Source: Sphingomonadales bacterium (GTDB lineage Bacteria > Bacteroidota > Bacteroidia > UBA7662). Taken from it: 19,194 nt of DNA. Positions 1-7,272 of this stretch are shown here, in pieces (the first letter of the stretch is position 1; the number at the start of each line of letters is the position of its first letter). A program made the position numbers and the translations under genes. The notes under the pieces are model-generated. The model was not told the DNA's origin, did no database searches, and saw only the letters and a list, made by a program, of their open reading frames with translations. The DNA is taken from contig VHBD01000012.1 of NCBI GenBank assembly GCA_016872125.1, positions 1 to 19,194 of the forward strand. The letters run 5' to 3'.

Positions 1-1208
1 AATTCGAAACGAATGGACCGATTGATACCAACAAATGGTTTGCACAAACCCTCCTTCCTAACGGAACGAGTTGGTACAACAACGAGATTCAACATTATAC
101 GAATCAGCCGCGCAATGCCTATGTGAAGGACGGAACGCTCAACTTGGTTGTCCGAAGAGAACAATTTACCCAACAAGGAATCACCAAGGCTTTTACCTCG
201 GCAAGACTCAACTCAAAATTTAGTTTTCGATACGGACGAATAGAATGCAGAGCTCGCATTCCGATGTCCACCGGAACCTGGCCAGCAATATGGATGCTTG
301 GGCGGAATGTACAAGAGCCTGGTGCTTACTGGGAGCAGCAAGGATTTGCGAGCAGCGGATGGCCTGCTTGCGGTGAAATCGACATCATGGAACATTGGGG
401 CAGTAATCCCGAAATCATTCATAGCAGCATCCACACCCCTTCAAGTTTTGGGGCAACCATCCATACAGCAACCCGAAGAATCCCCGGTGCAGGACAACAA
501 TTTCAAATTTATAGTTTGGACTGGCAACCCAACAGACTTACGTTTTCCATTAATGGGCAAACCCTGTACACGTACCAACCCAACCCCAGAAACTCGAGCA
601 ATTGGCCCTTTGATGCACCTCAATATTTGCTCTTCAATGTCGCCATGCTCAACGGATCGGCATCACAATTTCAAGCGGACAGTTTACAAATTGATTATAT
701 CCGTATTTACCAAGATAGTCTCGACCTGCAAGGACCTTTACACATACGAGGCCAAATTTGCTACGATAATTCAACACTGGACCCCATTTCAAATGGCAAA
801 GTTCTACTTCGCCAAAATAATCGTTGGCAAAATGATACTGCGTTAAGCTATCAAGGACGATTTGGGTTTTACGGCTTATTACCCGGTAACTACTTGTGCA
901 CTCCTATCATTCGACAAAGCCATGGAGGCCTCAATGCATCAGACGCATTAGCGGTTGCTTTGCATTTCGCTCAGGTACAGCCCCTGAATGGTTTGGCAAT
1001 CCTTGCGGCTGATGTTAATGCAAATGGTTCTATCAATGCGAATGATGCGCTCAACATCGTTCTACGATATTCCGGTTCTACCAGTTCTTTTGCGGCAGGG
1101 GATTGGGTTTACCATTCTACACCGGTCTCGTTGACCAACGTTGGACAACCTAACCTTCTAATCAAGGTTTTGGCAACCGGGGATGTCAATGGTTCCTACC
1201 GCCCATAA
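1..1208 (+). CDS. GH16 beta-1,3-glucanase (laminarinase-like) with C-terminal dockerin-like domain, 5' partial
   Basis: Secreted endo-glucanase expected to cut beta-1,3 or mixed-linked glucans such as laminarin. The frame is open from base 3 with no start codon, so the signal peptide and first strands lie outside the window. The first visible residues (FETNGPIDTNKWF, then YNNEIQHYT) are the usual start of a GH16 laminarinase. GRIECRARIP and GTWPAIWMLG follow, then the catalytic motif GEIDIMEHWG at nt 372-401; the nucleophile and acid/base Glu codons are at 375 and 390. The catalytic domain ends near nt 713. An Ig-like (carboxypeptidase-regulatory-like) domain runs from about 735 to 920. A dockerin-like stretch follows (GGLNASDAL, then ADVNANGSINANDAL with D-x-N-x-N spacing, ending GDVNGSYRP). 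The stop comes straight after this module, and no T9SS sorting domain follows in any frame before the terminator. GH16 is certain by motif; substrate is inferred. Confidence 0.9.
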   Translation, partial: FETNGPIDTNKWFAQTLLPNGTSWYNNEIQHYTNQPRNAYVKDGTLNLVVRREQFTQQGITKAFTSARLNSKFSFRYGRIECRARIPMSTGTWPAIWMLGRNVQEPGAYWEQQGFASSGWPACGEIDIMEHWGSNPEIIHSSIHTPSSFGATIHTATRRIPGAGQQFQIYSLDWQPNRLTFSINGQTLYTYQPNPRNSSNWPFDAPQYLLFNVAMLNGSASQFQADSLQIDYIRIYQDSLDLQGPLHIRGQICYDNSTLDPISNGKVLLRQNNRWQNDTALSYQGRFGFYGLLPGNYLCTPIIRQSHGGLNASDALAVALHFAQVQPLNGLAILAADVNANGSINANDALNIVLRYSGSTSSFAAGDWVYHSTPVSLTNVGQPNLLIKVLATGDVNGSYRP

Positions 1209-1213
1209 CAAAA

Positions 1214-1237
1214 TAGCCCCTCCGAATGGAGGGGCTA
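1214..1237 (-). terminator. Rho-independent terminator between GH16 and rhodopsin genes
   Basis: A 10-bp perfect stem (TAGCCCCTCC / GGAGGGGCTA) encloses a GAAT loop. On the minus strand it is followed by ATTTTG-type T-rich sequence, so it fits best as the terminator of the rhodopsin gene, whose stop lies about 30 bp away. It starts 6 bp after the GH16 stop and may also slow transcription from that side, though the plus-strand T tract is weak. Confidence 0.8.
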
Positions 1238-1265
1238 CCTTGTTCAAAATAAACCAACCTATTAT

Positions 1266-2039
1266 TTATTTCTTGGAGGCTGTAATCGCCATTTGATAAA
1301 CGACCAAGCCAAATCCAATTTTGTTCACTGCATCACCGATATTGTACAACAAGTCAATATTGAAGGTGCCATTATAGGCTGCTAACAAATTGCCATCCAT
1401 CAACATGTACCCGATGGGGTAAATTGCCCATCCTACCAACACGAAATTGCGCAGAAGACGGATTGCATTTTGAAGATTAGAATCACCTGATTCACGGGCC
1501 ATCGATGCAACGGAACCGGCAGTGGCTTCATAAACAATACCTGCCCATCCTATGGTTGAGATCAAACCCCACATGATGGTGGATTCAGGCTGTACAGCTT
1601 CTCCGATGTACCCTGCTACAAGCATCAACACCGAATAACCAATCATCTTCCAAAGGAGACCTTGCTTTGCGCCGAATGGCTTGAGAAGGAGATAAAATTC
1701 TACACACATCAACGGTACCGTCAAAGTCCAATCAATGTAACGGAACTGAGTGGGAGATGGGTTGATGAAACCCTCCATACCTGAGGTTAACCCTCCGTCG
1801 GCATTGTGCTCCAACGCATTGAGGTAATAATCGCGCATGTAATAGTAATGCGCTGCGGCGATCATGGTGATCAATCCTGAAACAAGGAGTGATGTCTTCC
1901 ATTTGCCATCTACTTGACTTCTTTCGAAAAAGAAGAAAACCGAAGCGGCAAACATGGCCATGAGTCCCACAAAGAAGGTGAACCCGGTGACGTCTCCCGG
2001 CTGGAGAGATGCCATCAAAAAAGTGTTGTTTAGTACCAT
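1266..2039 (-). CDS. Proteorhodopsin-like light-driven outward proton pump
   Basis: A 257-residue seven-helix microbial rhodopsin that should use retinal and light to export protons across the inner membrane. Helix 3 reads RYIDWTLTVPLMCVEFYLLL: Asp103 (proton acceptor), Thr107 and Glu114 (proton donor) form the DTE motif of outward proton pumps, which argues against the NDQ sodium-pump class. His64 in AAAHYYYMRD matches the His that pairs with the acceptor Asp in proteorhodopsin. Helix 7 carries Asp236 and the retinal Schiff-base Lys240 in GDAVNKIGFG. Met111 is at the spectral-tuning position (105 in green proteorhodopsin), as in flavobacterial green-absorbing pumps. Gly158 lines up with the antenna fenestration position (see findings). 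The start is the ATG at 2039; Met9 is an alternative. The gene is monocistronic between two terminators. No beta-carotene cleavage gene (blh) is in the window, so retinal must come from elsewhere. Confidence 0.95.
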   Translation of the reverse strand: MVLNNTFLMASLQPGDVTGFTFFVGLMAMFAASVFFFFERSQVDGKWKTSLLVSGLITMIAAAHYYYMRDYYLNALEHNADGGLTSGMEGFINPSPTQFRYIDWTLTVPLMCVEFYLLLKPFGAKQGLLWKMIGYSVLMLVAGYIGEAVQPESTIMWGLISTIGWAGIVYEATAGSVASMARESGDSNLQNAIRLLRNFVLVGWAIYPIGYMLMDGNLLAAYNGTFNIDLLYNIGDAVNKIGFGLVVYQMAITASKK

Positions 2040-2060
2040 AATTTTGGTTTAAGGTTTACA

Positions 2061-2095
2061 CAAATAAAACATAAAAATTTAAAAAAAGTTCACAA
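2061..2095 (-). promoter_or_regulatory. Weak candidate promoter of the rhodopsin gene
   Basis: The minus strand reads TTTATTTG at 2061-2068, a one-mismatch version of the Bacteroidota -7 box TAnnTTTG. A TTG lies at 2093-2095, but the 24-nt spacing is longer than the usual 19-21. The surrounding 2040-2190 stretch is very AT-rich and has no open frame of note. It is the only promoter-like element seen between the rhodopsin start and the upstream terminator. Confidence 0.3.
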
Positions 2096-2186
2096 TGACC
2101 TCTATTAAAAAGGTTTACCTGCATAAAAAGCCTTCAAATTATCATTTTTTGTCAAAAATGTGGATAAATCTGCACGAAATATTAAC

Positions 2187-2216
2187 AAAAAACCCCGACT
2201 CCATAAGGAGCCGGGG
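2187..2216 (-). terminator. Rho-independent terminator of the 1272-residue secreted protein gene
   Basis: On the minus strand CCCCGGCTCC pairs with GGAGTCGGGG (one G-U pair) around a four-base loop (TTAT), followed by TTTTTT. It lies about 60 bp after the stop codon at 2275. The 2217-2274 interval holds nothing else that could be recognised. Confidence 0.85.
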
Positions 2217-2274
2217 TCGGATTTGATGATTTCCAAGATCTCGGATTCTAATCAAAAACCGATAGCATGGCTAA

Positions 2275-5200
2275 TTAGCGAACAAAACGGGCATTATGCA
2301 ATACCTGTCCCTGAGCACCTTGTTCAATGACACGAAGCATGTATTGGCCTTTGGCAAGTCCTTCCAAGGAAATTTGCTGAGCAAATTCACCGGCTGAGGC
2401 CTCAAACACGCTAAAGGATACTACACGACCGGTGGCATCGAGCACCTCCACCTGAACCTTGGCAGAAGACTGCAAAGGCATGCGAATGCCCAAATGATTC
2501 ACCACAGGATTAGGGTAAATGCTTAAAGTACTGGCATTGACCTTCAAGGAAGGAATGCGTAGCGCAGCACCGCTGTATGCTTCAGCCCATACATCGGTCA
2601 GTTCTGTTTCAGAACCCAGAATCCATTCGGAGGAATTCACATTACGACCACTGCTAATGACCAATTCAACCAATTCCTGACCGGCCACAACACTCAAACC
2701 TTCGGTGTTGAACCATCCAAGGCGAACTTGGTTTCCGGAAATCTGATAATCCAATTGACCTCCATGGAGTTGGGAACGAACATCGCGCACGGTAACACCG
2801 GCAGGGATATTCAGAACCAACGAAACTGAGCCAAGCTCCAGATTCCTGTCCGATGAAACTGCTAGAATATCACCGTTCACAAGACCAGCATCCGCAAGGG
2901 ACACAGTACTGTTACGGGTATTCACGTTTGGAGTGTATGAGCCGTTGATATCACCGAAGCAAATCGCTTGAAGGTTCTGTGTTACGTTAGCCGAACCAAC
3001 TGTAATGGAAGGATTGCTGTAAGCAAAATTACCAACATTGAAGGAAGTCAATGAACCAGCAAAACGACGGTTGATCAACAAGGCATCCCCTGAAGTTACA
3101 GAGTTGGAATTGTTAACATCGCAAGCCGTCAGACGAAGACCTGTTTGGATGACTGTACCCACAACGTGACGAGTCGCTAGAAGGGCATCCGATGCAGTTA
3201 CACCACCCCAAGCCTTGCTTGTCGCTCCGGTAACGACATACGAACCTGCTGGAACATTTGCTATCGAGTAATCACCAACTGCATCTGTGCTATCAAAGGC
3301 AACAACAGTCGTTCCATTCATGATACTAACAACGGAGTTAGTCATCGGAGTCAGTGCTGTATTGTTGTAGGTGAAACGACCGCTGACCGTAGCCAACATA
3401 GGGGCAGGAGGATTACATGAGCCAAAGGCAACAGCAGGTAAAGTAGCGGGCAGGGCAGGAACTACATAGCGGCGGTTGTAAGAACCGAAGCCGTTGGGTT
3501 GACCACATGTTGAGTCCATTAGGATTTCATCCCGACCCCAAGCAGCACCGTTGATAAATTTATAAAGGACGGTGGTCCCTGTTGCCAATGGCGCGGAATA
3601 GGTCCAAATATTAGGATCGGTTGGATCCTGAGTCATACGGGTTGAGGCAGGATTCCAACCGTTCAACGTACCGACAATACCAACACCGGCGGAGTCGATG
3701 GTAAGTCCTGTCATGTTGACACGGAACGTGATGATTGGATAGGACGCTGAGCAAGAACCGAAACCAACAAGGCTCAGGGTTGTGTTCACCAAAGGAACAA
3801 TCAAGTAACGATTATTACTTCCAGGGAAAACACATGAACCGCTAACCGATTCGTCATTACCCCAAGCGTTACCGTTGATGAACTTATAATAAATGGTATC
3901 ACCGGACATCAAACCGCTGTGGGTATAGGACCAAACGCTAGGATTTTGTGGATCCTGGGTAAGTGCTGAGGTTGATGGATTCCAACCTTGGAAAGAGCCA
4001 GCAATATGCACACCGTTCGGACTTACAGTTAGGCCTTGCATGCTCAGCATGAAGGTTACATTAACAGGAACAGGAGTAAAGACGGAGCATGAACCGAACA
4101 TAACGGGCGATAGGATATTGTTGCCGGCAACAACGGTATGCGAGCGGTTACCGCCGCCTTGGCCATTGATCGCGCACGCACCTGGTACAAATTCTTCCGA
4201 ACCCCAGCTATTACCATTAATGTATTTCCACTCCACGACATCCCCAAGAGGAAGGTTGGTGGTATAGGTGTAGATATTACCGTTATGAGCCGCAGGGGTC
4301 ATCGGTGTAACGGCAGGATTCCAACCTTGGAAGGAACCCGCAATGTGAACACCGTTGGAACTTACGGTGAGGCCCGTCATGTCCACTTGGAATGTCACCG
4401 ATTGCAAAGGCACCAAACCGCTTTGGCAGGAACCAAAGAAATACAAGGGCAAAGTATCGTTACCATTGCCAGAAACGGTGTGGCCACGATTACCACCTAC
4501 CGCACAGGCTGAAGGAATAGATTCGTCTTGACCCCAAGAATTACCGTTAATAAACTTGAATTCCAAGTTGTCCCCAGGCGTTAATTTGGTGGTGTATGTC
4601 CAAATATTGGCGTTGTTTGGATCCTGGGTCATGGCCGTAGAGCCAGGGTTCCATCCTTGCAAATTTCCTGCAATGTGCATGCCCGCGCTGTTCACCGTCA
4701 AGCCGGCCATGTTAACACGGAAGGTAACATTGGTAGCCAAATCCAGCGAGTGAACAATACGAGGATGGACGTATTGCTGAATGGTATCGATAAAGGTCAA
4801 CCCTTTGATACGAGACATGCCTGGGTTACCCAATAGACCTTGCTGATGCAAAGCCTGTGCGTTGTATGAACCGCCTGTTTGGGCATTAGTTCCAGCAACA
4901 ACGAAAGTGAGTGTGGTGGAATCCCACCAAGTATAAGGATCAGTTTCGTTGAAGAACGTTGTGATAGACCCACCAGGACCCAAAGGCAAGTTACGGACTG
5001 GACGAATGATAGGCCACAAACCTTCGCCGGAACCGGTGTTGATTTGGTCGTTGGGAGCAGGATAGATATAAGGAATGGTTTGGTTGTAATTGCTGCGGGC
5101 AACATTCGAAACAGGGTCTCTAAACTTATTCGCATCCGCAAATGGAGCATTGTTACCGTAAGCGGTCACCATGGCTTGGAAAATACCGGCACCTTGAACC

Positions 5201-6093
5201 TCAACCACGTTTTCGTTCGTTGTTGGAACGACGACAATCCCTTGACGGTAAGGGGCAAAAGGATCACGTACCGCTTGGAATGAAACCATGGGAACCTCAC
5301 CGCCATCTAACCACGAGGTATCGGCCATAGCACCGCCAACATTGATTGCCATATTGACCGCTGAAGAATAGCTGGGCCAATTATTCTGATTCAACATACC
5401 ACCAAGGCCATCCAAATTACCTACGATGTTCGTATCGATTACGGAATTTCCGTTGGGCAATTGGAATTTAGGCAGACTTACTTCGGCCCATTGATTCATG
5501 GTCGCATAGGCAATGGCCACATAACCACCGGATCCTACGCCGAATAGTGCAATTTTGCTTTGGTCAATTTTGTAGGGATTACCATCCATCGCAACGGTTT
5601 TGCGCATAAAACGAACCGATGATTTGATATCGTTGATGGCACGGTACACCGCATTCAACAACTGAGCCGTACGTTCCAATTGCGTTGCGGCAAGGGGATT
5701 CCAACCCAAACGATACTTGGGGGCAATAACCACATAACCACGCTTGGCCCACTGCTTACACAAATTGACTGCGGATGAGTCATCAATACTCCCGGTTATA
5801 CCACCGTTAATGACGGGAGGCAGGAAGTTACCCGTGTGGATATAAACCAAGACCGGACGAGCCTGATTAGCGTCAACAGCCTGGGATGGCTGGTAAACCC
5901 GCATAGTTAAGTTGGCCACTGGGTAGGTAGTGGTGGGTGGAAAGAAATGATGATTCACACCGTACACCACGTTGCTGGTCACGGTAATTTCGGCATCCGT
6001 AAAGACCTCAGAGAGGTAACGGTTACCCTGCGCCATGACCCATTGCCCCATACCCGCAAGCAGGAATAAGGCCAAAAGAAGGGTTTTTCTCAT
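2275..6093 (-). CDS. Secreted multidomain surface protein: alpha/beta-hydrolase, four CBM-like repeats, dockerin-like, cohesin-like and T9SS sorting domains
   Basis: A 1272-residue exported protein, probably a cell-surface esterase acting on polysaccharides or their substituents. Residues 1-21 are a signal peptide (MRKT, hydrophobic core, cleavage near VMA-QG). Residues about 60-440 are an alpha/beta-hydrolase of carboxylesterase type: VYIHTGNF resembles the oxyanion HGG motif, DIKSSVRFMRK precedes the elbow, and FGVGSGGY contains candidate nucleophile Ser188, although the pentapeptide VGSGG departs from GxSxG. Four repeats of about 105 residues follow (456-558, 566-669, 678-781, 788-893), each with G-x-x-GWNP, a KFING-like strand and one Cys pair, and with a CBM20/48-like look. 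Residues 900-958 are Ig-like, 963-1055 dockerin-like (CDVNNSNSVTSGDAL, FGDINGSY), 1061-1175 cohesin-like, and 1184-1272 a T9SS type A sorting domain (IYPNPV; ends NARFVR). Secretion through T9SS with surface attachment is well supported. Substrate and catalytic activity are open. Confidence 0.85.
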   Translation of the reverse strand: MRKTLLLALFLLAGMGQWVMAQGNRYLSEVFTDAEITVTSNVVYGVNHHFFPPTTTYPVANLTMRVYQPSQAVDANQARPVLVYIHTGNFLPPVINGGITGSIDDSSAVNLCKQWAKRGYVVIAPKYRLGWNPLAATQLERTAQLLNAVYRAINDIKSSVRFMRKTVAMDGNPYKIDQSKIALFGVGSGGYVAIAYATMNQWAEVSLPKFQLPNGNSVIDTNIVGNLDGLGGMLNQNNWPSYSSAVNMAINVGGAMADTSWLDGGEVPMVSFQAVRDPFAPYRQGIVVVPTTNENVVEVQGAGIFQAMVTAYGNNAPFADANKFRDPVSNVARSNYNQTIPYIYPAPNDQINTGSGEGLWPIIRPVRNLPLGPGGSITTFFNETDPYTWWDSTTLTFVVAGTNAQTGGSYNAQALHQQGLLGNPGMSRIKGLTFIDTIQQYVHPRIVHSLDLATNVTFRVNMAGLTVNSAGMHIAGNLQGWNPGSTAMTQDPNNANIWTYTTKLTPGDNLEFKFINGNSWGQDESIPSACAVGGNRGHTVSGNGNDTLPLYFFGSCQSGLVPLQSVTFQVDMTGLTVSSNGVHIAGSFQGWNPAVTPMTPAAHNGNIYTYTTNLPLGDVVEWKYINGNSWGSEEFVPGACAINGQGGGNRSHTVVAGNNILSPVMFGSCSVFTPVPVNVTFMLSMQGLTVSPNGVHIAGSFQGWNPSTSALTQDPQNPSVWSYTHSGLMSGDTIYYKFINGNAWGNDESVSGSCVFPGSNNRYLIVPLVNTTLSLVGFGSCSASYPIITFRVNMTGLTIDSAGVGIVGTLNGWNPASTRMTQDPTDPNIWTYSAPLATGTTVLYKFINGAAWGRDEILMDSTCGQPNGFGSYNRRYVVPALPATLPAVAFGSCNPPAPMLATVSGRFTYNNTALTPMTNSVVSIMNGTTVVAFDSTDAVGDYSIANVPAGSYVVTGATSKAWGGVTASDALLATRHVVGTVIQTGLRLTACDVNNSNSVTSGDALLINRRFAGSLTSFNVGNFAYSNPSITVGSANVTQNLQAICFGDINGSYTPNVNTRNSTVSLADAGLVNGDILAVSSDRNLELGSVSLVLNIPAGVTVRDVRSQLHGGQLDYQISGNQVRLGWFNTEGLSVVAGQELVELVISSGRNVNSSEWILGSETELTDVWAEAYSGAALRIPSLKVNASTLSIYPNPVVNHLGIRMPLQSSAKVQVEVLDATGRVVSFSVFEASAGEFAQQISLEGLAKGQYMLRVIEQGAQGQVLHNARFVR
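3415..4728 (-). repeat. Four tandem intragenic repeats encoding CBM-like domains
   Basis: The units lie at about 4420-4728, 4087-4398, 3751-4062 and 3415-3732 and encode the four domains described for the surrounding gene. Units 2 and 3 are close even at the DNA level around GVHIAGSFQGWNP (3985-4020 against 4325-4360), which suggests recent duplication or recombination. Unit 4 is the most diverged. Each unit keeps two Cys residues: 530/556, 640/669, 754/781 and 863/893. Confidence 0.85.
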
Positions 6094-6114
6094 ACTTTAA
6101 ATTTTAGTTTTGTT

Positions 6115-6145
6115 CAAATTTAGAAGAAACTTCTGAAAATACCAA
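6115..6145 (-). promoter_or_regulatory. Promoter of the 1272-residue secreted protein gene
   Basis: The minus strand has the -7 box TAAATTTG at 6115-6122, an exact match to TAnnTTTG. A -33 TTG lies at 6143-6145 with a 20-nt spacer, as expected for the primary sigma factor of Bacteroidota. The predicted transcript starts near 6108, giving a leader of about 15 nt before the ATG at 6093. Confidence 0.7.
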
Positions 6146-6170
6146 CGATTTCTAATTTTCTTTTGAGGCA

Positions 6171-7034
6171 TTATTTATTTCTTTTTCTGGAATAATAAGC
6201 CGGGATTTGGATAGGCCCAGTTAGACCCAATCGAGCGGCCATTTCCTGCCATGGCGCCTGATAATCGATGTTTTCACGGTTTTCGCGGACTACCGATGGG
6301 TTTGTGCTAAATCGTTCGCTGAAGCGGGTTGAGAAATAGGATAGGCTTTTGAACCCTGTCCAAGCAGAGACTTCCGAAACATTGCCTTTTTGGGTGCTCA
6401 ACAGATGATAAGCTGCGCAAAGTCGATGCTCGGAAATATACTGTTTAGGGGTCAGGCCCTTGAGTCGCTGCAAGCGTCTGTCCAATTGGGAAGGACTCAT
6501 GGCCATTGCCTCGGCCAAATCCCCCACCTGCAAATCAACTTTGGGGAGGTTTCGCCGTACGTATTCATGGATTTTGACCAGAAAACGTTCATCTTCAGAG
6601 GGCAATTGTCCAAATTTATCCTCCAAAAGGAACCTTCCGTAGGAATAATAGTAAGCACTTTCTAGCCCATTCCTCAACCGTTCGGCCGCCATGACCAAAA
6701 GCTCCCGGGAGCTTACGGATTCCAAAAGCTGGTCCATACCCGCCTCCAGGCTTTGCAATCGGGTTACAGAATCCAAAGCCTCCACAATGCCCAAGACCGG
6801 GAGGTAGGTTAGTTGGGAATGGCTTCGAACCTGCCTAACCAAGTTCCAACGATCAGACCCCGAATCTCTCAGGACATGCACCAAGAGGGCTGGGGCGGTC
6901 TTGAGTATTTTGGACCAGGCGGCTTCCGCCGAAGCAAAATCCAATACTCGGTAAGATTGAATTAAATAATTCTTGAATTTGAGGCGGCCCGCGGTATGCG
7001 AGTCCACCAAAACGATGGTGGTTTTGGGTAACAT
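6171..7034 (-). CDS. AraC-family regulator with N-terminal pseudo-receiver domain
   Basis: A 287-residue DNA-binding transcription regulator. Residues 5-115 have the length and pattern of a response-regulator receiver (IVLVDSHT at the start, SLEAGMDQLL near the end). The phospho-acceptor Asp is missing: LLVHVLRD puts Val54 where ISDVMMP would have Asp, and Leu87 replaces the conserved Lys. Of the acidic pocket only Asp11 remains. Residues about 150-255 form an AraC double helix-turn-helix: DLAEAMAMSPSQLDRRLQRL, then TPKQYISEHRL, then EVSAWTGFKSLSYFSTRFSE. This arrangement matches the C-terminal end of Bacteroidota hybrid two-component proteins, but no histidine kinase is adjacent. It lies upstream of and co-oriented with the 1272-residue protein gene (78-bp gap), which has its own promoter; regulation of that neighbour is plausible but unproven. 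A repeat cluster lies upstream (see 7107-7202). Confidence 0.88.
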   Translation of the reverse strand: MLPKTTIVLVDSHTAGRLKFKNYLIQSYRVLDFASAEAAWSKILKTAPALLVHVLRDSGSDRWNLVRQVRSHSQLTYLPVLGIVEALDSVTRLQSLEAGMDQLLESVSSRELLVMAAERLRNGLESAYYYSYGRFLLEDKFGQLPSEDERFLVKIHEYVRRNLPKVDLQVGDLAEAMAMSPSQLDRRLQRLKGLTPKQYISEHRLCAAYHLLSTQKGNVSEVSAWTGFKSLSYFSTRFSERFSTNPSVVRENRENIDYQAPWQEMAARLGLTGPIQIPAYYSRKRNK

Positions 7035-7106
7035 GGAGAAGACGTACGGGGTTTAGCGCACGTCAACAATATTTTCGAAATACCCACAACCTGACGCTAT
7101 AATCCT

Positions 7107-7202
7107 ACCCTACAGCTTTATACACAAATAATTCACTATTTCCCCTACACTTGTAACAAAAAATACTTCAAGGCCCCTACAGCCTCTACAAGAACCCCTA
7201 CA
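7107..7202. repeat. Cluster of short direct repeats CCCCTACA upstream of the AraC-type gene
   Basis: CCCCTACA occurs exactly at 7142-7149, 7174-7181 and 7195-7202, with one-mismatch copies at 7107-7114 (ACCCTACA) and 7183-7190 (CCTCTACA). The 7174 and 7195 copies are 21 bp apart, about two helical turns, and the 7142 and 7174 copies 32 bp apart, about three turns. The cluster lies in the 238-bp gap between the AraC-type start (7034) and the hutI stop (7273), which has no supported gene. Direct repeats with this phasing are what AraC-type regulators often bind, so it is a candidate operator. Confidence 0.5.
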
Positions 7203-7272
7203 AAGACCTTAAATTCCATCCTTACCGTGCCCAAAGCGGTGTTGCTTGCCGTTCGGAAATGGCCAGATGTTC

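Noticed and set aside
298..846. A 182-codon open frame on the plus strand inside the GH16 gene
   Set aside because: It is out of frame with an unmistakable GH16 domain, shows no domain pattern and is a shadow of that gene.
1266..2039. Sodium- or chloride-pump rhodopsin
   Set aside because: Helix 3 has D-T-E (103/107/114), the proton-pump set, and not NDQ or NTQ.
4138..4512. A 124-codon plus-strand open frame opposite the CBM-like repeats
   Set aside because: It arises from the repeat composition of the real minus-strand gene and has Arg/Thr-rich composition without motifs.
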